Shown here: positions 40,216 through 48,175 of the stretch, piece by piece
Numbering within the stretch: position 1 is the stretch's first letter
Layout: every line of letters starts with the position of its first letter
Source: Labedella endophytica
Lineage (GTDB): Bacteria > Actinomycetota > Actinomycetes > Actinomycetales > Microbacteriaceae
Assembly (NCBI RefSeq): GCF_003990045.1
Contig: NZ_RZGZ01000002.1
Span: 558,001 to 622,000 of the forward strand
Direction of reading: 5' to 3'
Length of the DNA stretch: 64,000 bases
Notes under the pieces: generated by a model
Seen by the model: only the letters and a program-made list of their open reading frames with translations
Databases searched by the model: none
What the model was told of the DNA's origin: nothing
Position numbers and translations under genes: made by a program

Positions 40216-41592
40216 TCAGCCGAACAGGTTGATCGGCTTGACGATGTCCGCGTAGATCAGCAGGAGGCTCATGGCGCCGAGCACGATCACGACGCCGAAG
40301 GTGAGGGGCATGAGCTTCGCCGAGTCGACCGGACCGGGGTCCGGCTTCCTGCGCAGCTTCGCGAACCAGCGGCGCACCGCCTCGAAGAGAGCCGTCAGGA
40401 TGTGTCCGCCGTCGAGCGGCAGCAGGGGGACGAGGTTGAAGACGAAGAGCATGGCGTTGAGCGAGGCGAGGATCCCGAGCATGGCCGAGGCCTTGCTCGC
40501 GATCGGGACCTCGTCGAGCGCGGCGACCTCGCCGGCGATCCGGCCGACTCCCACGACGCTCATGGGACCGTTCGGGTCGCGCTCCCCCGGGCCGAAGGCC
40601 GCGACGGCCGTGTCGACGAGTCGCTGCGGCAGGTTCACGATGACGTTCACGACGCCGCCGATGGCGTCGCCCACGGCGGGCAGGACCGCGGTGGCGGGCT
40701 GCTGGACCAGCTCCGACGTGGGCGAGATGCCCGCGAATCCGACGTCCTGCACGACCTCCTCACCGTCGCGCTCGACCGGCCGACCGTTCGCGTCGTACAC
40801 ATAACGCTCGGTCAGGAGCGGAGTGAGGGACACCGTGACGTCCGCGCCGTCCCGGTCGACGACGACCGAGAGGGGGTCTCCGGCCGAGTCGCGGATGACA
40901 GCGGACAGCTGCTCCCACGATGACATCGTCTCGCCGTCGATGCTCATGATCCGATCGCCCGGCTGCAGCCCGGCCGCGGCTCCCGGGGCCTGCGGGTCGC
41001 CGCTCTCGCACGTCGTGCGACCGGCGGTGGACGAGAGCGCGCACTCCGAGACGGCACTGAGGGTCGTCGTCGACTGCGCCGTCCCGATACCCATGAGGAG
41101 CACCGCGAAGAGCACGACCGACAGGATGAGGTTCATGACGGGGCCGCCGAGCATCACCACGATGCGCTTCCAGACGGGCAGCCGGTAGAAGGTGCGGTCC
41201 TCGTCGCCCGCACCGATCGTGTCGGCGCTCGCCTCCCGCGCGTCCTGCACGAGCGTGTCGAAGTATCGGGCGCGTCGCGCGGGCTCCTTCGACGTGGACA
41301 GCTGTTGGATGAAACCGGTGGTCGATTCGGTCGCTCTCTCGCCCGGCGCGGTGGGCGGGAACATCCCGATCATCGAGATGTAGCCACCGAGCGGGACCAT
41401 CTTCACCCCGTACTCGGTCTCACCCTTCTTCCGCGACCAGATCGTCTTGCCGAAACCGATCATGTACTGCGTGACGCGCACGCCGAAGATCTTCGCGGGA
41501 ACCAGGTGCCCGACCTCGTGCAGCCCGATGGACACGACGAGGCCCACGAGGATGATGAGCACGCCGAGGATGTACAGAAGGACCGATTCCAC
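40216..41592 (-). CDS. rseP: Site-2 protease (M50 zinc metalloprotease, RseP-like)
   Basis: Intramembrane protease that clips membrane-bound anti-sigma factors and signal peptides. It is 458 aa, with HEVGH (residues 25-29) in the first helix, a PDZ domain in the middle (about 165-290, GLQPGDRIMSIDG), the FNLVPLLPLDGGHI second zinc motif, and about four membrane segments. The start is set at GTG 41592 because TATCGT lies 6 nt upstream of it, the spacing used by other leaderless genes here; the longer GTG 41598 is possible. In many Actinobacteria rseP, ispG and dxr are neighbours, as here. Confidence 0.94.
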   Translation of the reverse strand: MESVLLYILGVLIILVGLVVSIGLHEVGHLVPAKIFGVRVTQYMIGFGKTIWSRKKGETEYGVKMVPLGGYISMIGMFPPTAPGERATESTTGFIQQLSTSKEPARRARYFDTLVQDAREASADTIGAGDEDRTFYRLPVWKRIVVMLGGPVMNLILSVVLFAVLLMGIGTAQSTTTLSAVSECALSSTAGRTTCESGDPQAPGAAAGLQPGDRIMSIDGETMSSWEQLSAVIRDSAGDPLSVVVDRDGADVTVSLTPLLTERYVYDANGRPVERDGEEVVQDVGFAGISPTSELVQQPATAVLPAVGDAIGGVVNVIVNLPQRLVDTAVAAFGPGERDPNGPMSVVGVGRIAGEVAALDEVPIASKASAMLGILASLNAMLFVFNLVPLLPLDGGHILTALFEAVRRWFAKLRRKPDPGPVDSAKLMPLTFGVVIVLGAMSLLLIYADIVKPINLFG

Positions 41593-41598
41593 GAGCAC

Positions 41599-41604
41599 AC
41601 GATA
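41599..41604 (-). promoter_or_regulatory. -10 box TATCGT, leaderless promoter of rseP
   Basis: On the minus strand TATCGT ends 6 nt (GTGCTC) before GTG 41592. A GTG at 41598 directly abuts the box and would lie upstream of the expected transcription start. Confidence 0.5.
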
Positions 41605-41699
41605 CAGCCGCGCCCCGTGATCGGCCTCCCGCTCCCCTGTGAGACTATGGAGAACTGCGGGGGCGGTCGCCTCCGGTCGCGAGAGGCAAGTGAGGCGCA

Positions 41700-43268
41700 G
41701 TGGATTCGTACGGGCCCGCAGCGATGCGTCCGACGACGCTCAGCCCCGTCTCCCTCGTCGGTATCGAACACGACTTCGACCTCCGCCGCGTCCGCGGACT
41801 CGCGGGCGGCGATCCGTGGGTCTCCGGCGTCACGATCGACGGGTCCTCCGTCGTGCAGGGCGACCTCTACGTGGGCCTTCCCGGCGCTCGGCACCACGGG
41901 GCGTCCTTCGCCTCCCAGGCGGTCGACGCCGGTGCGATCGCGATCCTGACCGACGATGCCGGGATGCTCCTGCTCGACCGCGGCATCGGCGTCCCCGTGC
42001 TGGTCAGCTCGAGAGAGTTGCGGCCCCTCGTGGGATCGATCGCCGCGACCGTCTACGACACGGGCTCTCTCGATCTGCCGTTCTTCGCCATCACCGGCAC
42101 CAACGGGAAGACCTCGACCACACACTTCCTCGAAGCCCTGCTCACGGGCCTCGGACTCGTACCGGGCGTGAGCTCCACGGCCGAGCGTCGCATCGGCGCC
42201 ACCGTGATCCCGTCGAAGCTCACGACACCGGAGTCCGCCGAACTGCACGCGATCGTCGCACGGATGGCCGAGTCGGGCGCGCGCAGCGTCGTCATCGAGG
42301 TGAGCGCGCACGCGCTCACACGCCACCGGGTCGACGGCTTCGTCTTCGACGTCTCGGCCTTCACGAACCTCAGCCACGACCACCTCGACGACTACGTCGA
42401 CATGGATGCCTACCTCGCGGCGAAGGTGGAGCTCTTCACGTCGACCCGTTCGCGGCGGGCCGTCGTGAACCTCGACACGCCGGCCGGCGCCACGGTCGTC
42501 GCGCGCTCGGAGGTCCCGGTCGTGACGATCGCGACGGTGCCGGTGGACGGCCCGGCTCCCGCGGCCGACTGGACCGTTGAGATCACCGAGGAGAGCCTCG
42601 ACCACACCGCGTTCACCCTGAGCCACGACCACCACGGCGCCCTGTCCGCCCGCGTTCCCGTGGTCGGGCGCCACATGGCCGCGAACGGTGGGCTCGCCGT
42701 CGCGATGCTCGTCGAGGCCGGCCACTCGCTCGCCGAGGTCGCCGCGTCCCTCGGCGCCGACGGCCTCATCGACGCCGACCTCCCGGCCCGTGCCGTGCGC
42801 ATCCCGGTGTCGACGGGACCGGCCGTCTTCATCGACTCGGGCCACAGCCCGGACGCCTTCGAGAAGACCCTGTCCTCGCTCCGCCGCCTCACCCGCGGCC
42901 GCCTCGTCGCGGTCATCGGCGCGAACGGCGACCGCGACACGACGAAGCGCGACGACATGGGGGCAGCCGCCGCGCTCGGGTCAGACCTCGTCATCGTGAC
43001 CGACCACCACCCGCGGGGGGAGGACCCGGCCGTCATCCGCGCCGCCGTCGTCGCGGGCGCCCTGTTCGCACGACCGGACGTCGACGTGCGCGACATCGCC
43101 GACCCGGCCACCGCGATCCGAGCGGCCGTCTCCGACGCCGCCGAGGGCGACGTCGTGGTCTGGATGGGTCTCGCGGGCAAGGACCACCGTGAACTCGACG
43201 GCACGACCGTCCCGTTCTCCGTGCCCGACGAGACGATCGCCGCGCTGCACGACGCCGGCTGGAACTGA
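41700..43268 (+). CDS. Mur ligase family protein, MurE-like
   Basis: ATP-dependent amide ligase fold of 522 aa in three domains: N-terminal UDP-sugar-binding-like domain (about 1-125), central ATPase with ITGTNGKTSTTHF (P-loop 133-139) and NLSHDHLDDYVDMDAYLAAKVELF, and C-terminal ligand-binding domain (about 365-522). The position equivalent to the MurE amino-acid motif (DNPR in meso-DAP enzymes) reads TDHHPRGEDP (Asp435-His-His-Pro-Arg), so the added amino acid is probably not meso-DAP. No other cell-wall gene is adjacent, so this is likely a second MurE-type enzyme outside the dcw cluster. ATG 41724 is an alternative start. The substrate is unknown. Confidence 0.85.
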   Translation: MDSYGPAAMRPTTLSPVSLVGIEHDFDLRRVRGLAGGDPWVSGVTIDGSSVVQGDLYVGLPGARHHGASFASQAVDAGAIAILTDDAGMLLLDRGIGVPVLVSSRELRPLVGSIAATVYDTGSLDLPFFAITGTNGKTSTTHFLEALLTGLGLVPGVSSTAERRIGATVIPSKLTTPESAELHAIVARMAESGARSVVIEVSAHALTRHRVDGFVFDVSAFTNLSHDHLDDYVDMDAYLAAKVELFTSTRSRRAVVNLDTPAGATVVARSEVPVVTIATVPVDGPAPAADWTVEITEESLDHTAFTLSHDHHGALSARVPVVGRHMAANGGLAVAMLVEAGHSLAEVAASLGADGLIDADLPARAVRIPVSTGPAVFIDSGHSPDAFEKTLSSLRRLTRGRLVAVIGANGDRDTTKRDDMGAAAALGSDLVIVTDHHPRGEDPAVIRAAVVAGALFARPDVDVRDIADPATAIRAAVSDAAEGDVVVWMGLAGKDHRELDGTTVPFSVPDETIAALHDAGWN

Positions 43269-43319
43269 CGCTTCCGCGTCAGCGCTTCGTCGTCCCGGCG
43301 CCTCCCGAGTCGTCGTCGG

Positions 43320-44402
43320 TCAGGTCGCTGCGATGAGGGTACGAGCTGCCTCCCGCGCCCAACGCTCGGCCTCGGCGAGCGCCTCCCGCGTCAGCTCCCC
43401 CTCCGAGGCGTGGCGGTCGACGACACGGCGGATCGTCTCCATGATGTCGAGGTAGCCGATGGCGCCGTCGTGGAAGGCCTCCACGGCCTCCTCGTTCGCG
43501 GCGTTGAAGACGGCGGGGAAGGTTCCTCCCGCGCGACCGACCGTCTTGGCGAGCTCGACGGCCGGGAAGGCGTCGGTGTCGAGGGGTTCGAACGTCCAGG
43601 TGCTCGCGGTCGTCCAGTCGAGCGGGCGCCCCACTCCGGCGACCCGGTGCGGCCAGTCGAGGCCGAGCGAGATGGGGAGGCGCATGTCGGGAGGGGACGC
43701 CTGAAGGATGGAGGACCCGTCGACGAACTCGACCATCGAATGCACGATCGACTGAGGGTGCACGACCACGTCGATCCGCTCGTACGGCACGTCGAAGAGG
43801 TGGTGGGCCTCGATGACCTCGAGCCCCTTGTTGACGAGCGTCGCGGAATTGGTCGTGACCACGCGACCCATGTCCCAGGTGGGGTGAGCGAGCGCCTCCG
43901 CCGGAGAGACGTCGGCGAGCGCGGCGCGCTGGCGACCGCGGAACGGACCCCCCGACGCGGTGAGGACGAGGCGTCGCACCTCCGACGGGGTGCCGGAGAG
44001 GAGGGCCTGCGCGATCGCCGAGTGCTCCGAATCGACGGGCACGATCTGCCCGGGCCGGGCGATCGCCGTCACGAGGTCGCCGCCGACGATGAGGGATTCC
44101 TTGTTCGCGAGGGCGAGCGTGCGACCCGACTCGAGCGCCGCGATGGTCGGGCCGAGGCCGACCGAACCGGTGATGCCGTTGAGCACGACGTCGGCGTCGA
44201 CCGAGCGGACGAGCCGTTCGGCGTCGACCGCTCCGATGGCGGTGTCGTCGACCCCGAACAGCTCGGCCTGGGCGGCGAGGCCCTCGCGGTCGCGGCCGGC
44301 GGCGAGGCCGACGACCTCGAACCTCTCCGGATTGGCGCGGATGACCTCGAGGGCCTGGGTGCCGATGGAGCCGGTGGAACCGAGCAGGATGACGCGACGC
44401 AT
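43320..44402 (-). CDS. dxr: 1-deoxy-D-xylulose-5-phosphate reductoisomerase
   Basis: Second step of the MEP pathway, NADPH-dependent conversion of DXP to MEP. It is 360 aa, with [17 protein letters not shown] nucleotide-binding loop at the N-terminus, [24 protein letters not shown] with metal ligands, TASGGPFRG, and [16 protein letters not shown]. The C-terminus is somewhat shorter than E. coli Dxr (398 aa). ATG 44402 follows a TAGCCT -10 box by 6 nt. It is convergent with the MurE-like gene (51-bp gap). Confidence 0.97.
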   Translation of the reverse strand: MRRVILLGSTGSIGTQALEVIRANPERFEVVGLAAGRDREGLAAQAELFGVDDTAIGAVDAERLVRSVDADVVLNGITGSVGLGPTIAALESGRTLALANKESLIVGGDLVTAIARPGQIVPVDSEHSAIAQALLSGTPSEVRRLVLTASGGPFRGRQRAALADVSPAEALAHPTWDMGRVVTTNSATLVNKGLEVIEAHHLFDVPYERIDVVVHPQSIVHSMVEFVDGSSILQASPPDMRLPISLGLDWPHRVAGVGRPLDWTTASTWTFEPLDTDAFPAVELAKTVGRAGGTFPAVFNAANEEAVEAFHDGAIGYLDIMETIRRVVDRHASEGELTREALAEAERWAREAARTLIAAT

Positions 44403-44408
44403 CCCGTC

Positions 44409-44414
44409 AGGCTA
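44409..44414 (-). promoter_or_regulatory. -10 box TAGCCT, leaderless promoter of dxr
   Basis: On the minus strand TAGCCT ends 6 nt (GACGGG) before ATG 44402. Confidence 0.55.
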
Positions 44415-44465
44415 GCGCGCTGCGCCGTCCCGCACCGGAGGGTATCGGCGACCCGTGGGGCCGGG

Positions 44466-45476
44466 TCAGTCGGTGCCCTCCGCGGCCGGCACCGTGCTCG
44501 TCGCGAGGATGTCGACGACGAAGACGAGCGTGTCCGTTCCCTCGATGCCGGCCTGGCTGTTGCCCGCCTCGCCGTATCCGAGCGCCGGCGGGATGATCAC
44601 GATGACCTGGCTTCCGACCTGCTGGCCGACGAGCGCCTGCTTGAAGCCGTCGACGACCTGCTCGGTGTTGAACGACGCGGGCGCCCCGTTCGCCCAGCTC
44701 TCGTCGAAGACCTCGCCTGTGCGCCAGATGACGCCCTTGTACTGGACGGTGACGTTGTCGCCTTCAGCGACGGTGTCCCCGTCGCCCTGGAGCAAGGTCG
44801 CGAGCTGTAGTTCTGTGGGCGCGTCGGCGTCCGGGATCGTGATGGTCGGCGCTCCTGTGTCGTCGAGCTCGACGCCGGGGAAGCCCTCGGTGGGGTCGAC
44901 GGGGGTGCCGGTCGCACGCGTGGGGAGGATGGAGACGATGTCGGCGACGATGACGATCGAGTCACCGGGGGCGACCTCTCCGCCCTCGGAGCCCTGGTCA
45001 CCGAAGGCGTCGCCTGCCGCGACGACCGAGACGATCCGCGAGCCGACGGTCGCGCACTCGATGGTGCGGACGAGCCCGGCGATGTACTGGGTGTCGTCGA
45101 CGGTGATCTGCTGCGCCGTGCCCTCGCCGTACGCGGTCTGGGAGAACTGCTCCCCGGTGGCGCCGCCGTAGACGGTGAGCTCCACGCCGACGGTGTCGCC
45201 CGGCTGGGTCTCGTCGCCGTCACCCTCGACGATCGCGCGCCGCTCGGTCGTGTCGACCGACACGGGGGTGGGGATCTCGACGGTGGGTGCGGTGCCGAGG
45301 TCGTCGCTCACGACGACCGAGTCGACGGCGTCCCCCGAGGTGGTGTCGGCGCACGTGGCCGCCTCCGCGGTGGGGGCGCTCGTGGTCTCGCCGGGGGCCG
45401 GGGAACCGGCGCAGCCCGCGAGCAGGAGGGCCGTCGCCGGGATCACGGCGAGCAGGGACAGGGAGCGAGAGCGCAT
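44466..45476 (-). CDS. FKBP-type peptidyl-prolyl isomerase lipoprotein
   Basis: A 336-aa exported lipoprotein: signal peptide MRSRSLSLLAVIPATALLLAG with lipobox cysteine Cys22, a Thr/Ala-rich linker, then two FKBP-like domains. The second (about residues 235-330, EGDNVTVQYKGVIWRTGEVFDESWANG, FKQALVGQQVGSQVIVIIPPALGYGE, GTDTLVFVVDIL) is a recognisable FKBP domain; the first (about 80-205) is degenerate and may be a chaperone module. It probably assists folding of secreted proteins at the outer membrane face. It is divergent from plsC. Confidence 0.9.
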   Translation of the reverse strand: MRSRSLSLLAVIPATALLLAGCAGSPAPGETTSAPTAEAATCADTTSGDAVDSVVVSDDLGTAPTVEIPTPVSVDTTERRAIVEGDGDETQPGDTVGVELTVYGGATGEQFSQTAYGEGTAQQITVDDTQYIAGLVRTIECATVGSRIVSVVAAGDAFGDQGSEGGEVAPGDSIVIVADIVSILPTRATGTPVDPTEGFPGVELDDTGAPTITIPDADAPTELQLATLLQGDGDTVAEGDNVTVQYKGVIWRTGEVFDESWANGAPASFNTEQVVDGFKQALVGQQVGSQVIVIIPPALGYGEAGNSQAGIEGTDTLVFVVDILATSTVPAAEGTD

Positions 45477-45614
45477 GGAGGAGGACCTTCGACGGGGACG
45501 ATGTCACACCAGCCTGCCGCATGAAGGTGACGGAACGCTGCACGGGGCGGTCGGGACGGTGCAGGGATGGCGGCCGCACGGGCCGCCATTCCCGCCGGGG
45601 AATGCCCGGTGACG

Positions 45615-45620
45615 TACTCT
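45615..45620 (+). promoter_or_regulatory. -10 box TACTCT, leaderless promoter of the acyltransferase gene
   Basis: TACTCT ends 6 nt (CGACGG) before GTG 45627. Confidence 0.5.
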
Positions 45621-45626
45621 CGACGG

Positions 45627-46415
45627 GTGCCAGACCCCGCCTCTTCCGAGTCCTCCGCGATGGAGACACCCGCGAGCGACCCGTCGGCCGCGTCACGGCC
45701 CGGGTTCGTGTATTGGCTCGGGCGCAGCATCCTCCGACCCGTCGTGCGGGTCATGTGGCGACCGCGCATCGAGGGCCGCCGCAACGTTCCGAAGCGCGGC
45801 CGGGTCATCCTCGCAAGCAACCACCTGTCGTTCATCGACAGCATCGCGATCCCCGTCGCCGCTCCCCGCCCCGTTCAGTTCCTCGCGAAGTCGACGTACT
45901 TCGACGGCACGGGCCCGCGCGGCTGGGTGAACCGCACGTTCTTCGGATCGATCGGGGCGGTCGGGGTGGACCGGGCGTCCGGTCAGGCCGCCCAGGCCGC
46001 TCTCGACCAGGGGCGGCGCATCCTCGAGACCGAGAGCGCCTTCGCCATCTACCCGGAGGGCACGCGCTCGATCGACGGACGCCTCTACCGCGGGCGCACC
46101 GGTGTCGCGTGGCTCGCGCTCACGACGGGGGCCCCCGTCGTGCCCGTCGGGCTCGTAGGCACCGACGAGGTGATGCCGGTGGGCAGCTCGCGACCGCGCT
46201 TCAAGCGCATCACCGTCCGATTCGGCGAGCCGATCGACGTGTCGCGGTTCGGTCCGGCGGAGTCCGGGAAGGCGCGGCGCCTCGCGACCGACGAGATCAT
46301 GGCCGCCATCCACGCTCTGAGCGGGCAGGACCTGGCGGGTTCCTACAACGAGGCGCCCCCGGTCGACGCGATGGAGAAGATCAAGCGAGCGGTGCTCCGC
46401 CCCGAGCGACTCTGA
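45627..46415 (+). CDS. plsC: 1-acyl-sn-glycerol-3-phosphate acyltransferase family (PlsC-like)
   Basis: Membrane-associated phospholipid biosynthesis enzyme of the LPLAT family. It is 262 aa with the HX4D motif SNHLSFID (His66, Asp71), the glycerol-phosphate-binding YPEGTRS, and a VPVGLVG segment. A hydrophobic N-terminal part anchors it. GTG 45627 is set by the TACTCT -10 box; upstream ATG/GTG codons in frame have no promoter or ribosome-binding support. Actinobacteria have several such paralogues, so whether this one is the main AGPAT is unknown. Confidence 0.88.
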   Translation: MPDPASSESSAMETPASDPSAASRPGFVYWLGRSILRPVVRVMWRPRIEGRRNVPKRGRVILASNHLSFIDSIAIPVAAPRPVQFLAKSTYFDGTGPRGWVNRTFFGSIGAVGVDRASGQAAQAALDQGRRILETESAFAIYPEGTRSIDGRLYRGRTGVAWLALTTGAPVVPVGLVGTDEVMPVGSSRPRFKRITVRFGEPIDVSRFGPAESGKARRLATDEIMAAIHALSGQDLAGSYNEAPPVDAMEKIKRAVLRPERL

Positions 46416-46466
46416 TCGCCCTGTGGGCGCCGGTCCCGTCGGCGGGCGGCGGCCGCGCGGGCGACG

Positions 46467-46943
46467 TCAGGACGACGCGACGACGATCGTCGGTTCGTGC
46501 CGCACCGGGAAGTTCACGGAGTTGGCGATGAAGCAGAGCTCGTTGGCGCGCGCGTGCGCGGCCGTCGCCGCCTCGACCATCGACGCGGACGCCACGGTGA
46601 CCTCTGGCCGCAGGACGACCTCCGTGAAGGCGCCGCTCGAGCGACCGTCCTCGGTCATCGTGCCGACGGCGGAGTCGCGATAGCCGGTGACGACGACGCC
46701 CTCCGTCACGGCGACGTGGAGGTAGGACAGCAGGTGGCACTGCGCGAGGGCCCCCAGGAGGAGTTGCTCGGGGTTCCACCGGTCGGGATCGCCGCGGAAG
46801 GGCTTGTCCGCCGAGCCCGCGATCGGATCGGCGGCGATGCTCGAGAGCTCGACCCGGCGGGAGTAGTCGCGGTAGCCGCTCGTCCCCGTTCCGAGGTCTC
46901 CCTGCCATTCGACGTCGACGGAGTAGTGGTGTTCACCGAGCAT
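46467..46943 (-). CDS. OsmC/Ohr-family peroxiredoxin-like protein
   Basis: A 158-aa thiol peroxidase of the OsmC family. The two redox cysteines are Cys69 (ALAQCHLLSYLHVA) and Cys137 (NELCFIANSVNFPV), and the Glu60 in NPEQLLLGALA is at the expected position. It detoxifies organic hydroperoxides in the cytoplasm. ATG 46943 is chosen at MLGEHHYSVDVEW, where the family N-terminal strand begins. No TANNNT box at leaderless distance is visible. Divergent from ansA; convergent with plsC (51-bp gap). Confidence 0.9.
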   Translation of the reverse strand: MLGEHHYSVDVEWQGDLGTGTSGYRDYSRRVELSSIAADPIAGSADKPFRGDPDRWNPEQLLLGALAQCHLLSYLHVAVTEGVVVTGYRDSAVGTMTEDGRSSGAFTEVVLRPEVTVASASMVEAATAAHARANELCFIANSVNFPVRHEPTIVVASS

Positions 46944-47054
46944 GATCCCAGTGTTCCACACGGCGCCGGCGGGCGACCCGGGCAGCCCGCGATCGGGGTG
47001 GGCCACGGCGGGCGGCGATGTGCCCGCACGCCCGCGGTGAGGCTGACCCACGGT

Positions 47055-47060
47055 TAGGCT
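47055..47060 (+). promoter_or_regulatory. -10 box TAGGCT for ansA
   Basis: TAGGCT lies 40 nt before ATG 47101, leaving a leader of about 34 nt with an AGGAGGG ribosome-binding site, so this transcript is leadered. Confidence 0.5.
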
Positions 47061-47100
47061 GGGGAGTCGTCGGCGCGAGGCCGACCAGGAGGGATGTCGC

Positions 47101-48102
47101 ATGTCGTCGACGGGAACGTTCACCCCGGTTGAGGCCGCCGAGCTCGCGGTCGTGGAGCGCTCCGGCTTCGTCGAGTCGCGTCACATCGGTTCCGCCGTGG
47201 TCCTCTCCCCCGACGGCACGGTCCTTCGCAGCCACGGCTCTCCGAACGCCCCCGTCTTCCCGCGGTCGAGCATGAAGCCGTTCCAGGCCCTCGCCGTGCT
47301 CAACGCGGGAGTCGCGCTTCGCGACGAGCAGGCCGCTCTCGCGACGGCGAGTCACGCGGGGACGACTCGTCACGTGTCGGTGGTGCGCTCCATGCTCGCG
47401 ACGGCCGCTCTCACCGAGGACGCGCTGCAGTGCCCGATGGACTGGCCGCTCGATCGCTCGACGCGGGACGAGCTGATCGGTTCGCACCACGGCCAGTCGC
47501 GTCTGTTCATGAACTGCTCGGGCAAGCACGCCGCGATGCTGCTCGCGTGCGTCACGAACGGGTGGCCCATCGACTCGTACCTCGACGTCGCCCACCCGCT
47601 TCAGGTCGCCGTGCGAGACACCGTCGAGCGACTGACGGGCGAGCGCCCCGCGGCCACCGCCGTGGACGGGTGCGGCGCCCCGGTCTTCGCCATCGGACTC
47701 ACCGCGCTCGCCCGTGGCATCCAGAAGATCGCGACGGCGTCGGTCTCCTCCCCCTTCGCTCTGTATCGCAACGCGGCGATCATCGTCGACGCCGTGCGTC
47801 GTCACCCCTGGGCGATCGACGGTCCTGGACGCGACAACACCGTCGCCATCGAACGACTCGGTGTCTTCGCCAAGGGCGGGGCCGAGGGCGTCATGGTGAT
47901 GACCGCCCCCGATGGCACGACCGTGACCTCGAAGACGCTCGACGGCAGCTCACGGGCCGCGACCGTGGTGGCCCTCGCGCTCCTGGTCGAGGCCGGCGCG
48001 CTCGAGAGGGCCGCCGTCGACGCGGTGCTCCCGGACCTCCACCTCGACGTGCTGGGCGGCGGAGTGCCCGTCGGGCGCATCCGTTCCGTGGTGGGCGCCT
48101 GA
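47101..48102 (+). CDS. L-asparaginase II (Rhizobium ReAV/AnsA2-type)
   Basis: Hydrolyses asparagine to aspartate. It is 333 aa of the class 3 (Rhizobium etli-type) family, unrelated to E. coli asparaginases. The catalytic Ser-x-x-Lys motif is seen at RSSMKPFQ (Ser56, Lys59), followed by ASHAGTTRH, FMNCSGKHAAMLLAC with the conserved cysteine, and VDGCGAPVFAI. Cytoplasmic, no signal peptide. ATG 47101 has an AGGAGGG ribosome-binding site and a -10 box. It is convergent with the EccC-like gene. Confidence 0.92.
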   Translation: MSSTGTFTPVEAAELAVVERSGFVESRHIGSAVVLSPDGTVLRSHGSPNAPVFPRSSMKPFQALAVLNAGVALRDEQAALATASHAGTTRHVSVVRSMLATAALTEDALQCPMDWPLDRSTRDELIGSHHGQSRLFMNCSGKHAAMLLACVTNGWPIDSYLDVAHPLQVAVRDTVERLTGERPAATAVDGCGAPVFAIGLTALARGIQKIATASVSSPFALYRNAAIIVDAVRRHPWAIDGPGRDNTVAIERLGVFAKGGAEGVMVMTAPDGTTVTSKTLDGSSRAATVVALALLVEAGALERAAVDAVLPDLHLDVLGGGVPVGRIRSVVGA

Positions 48103-48175
48103 CGCTCCCCCCAGGCGGTACGACGCCCGGGTCGGTCTGCCGCTCCGGGCCCAGACGCCGGTCCGGCACGGCTCG

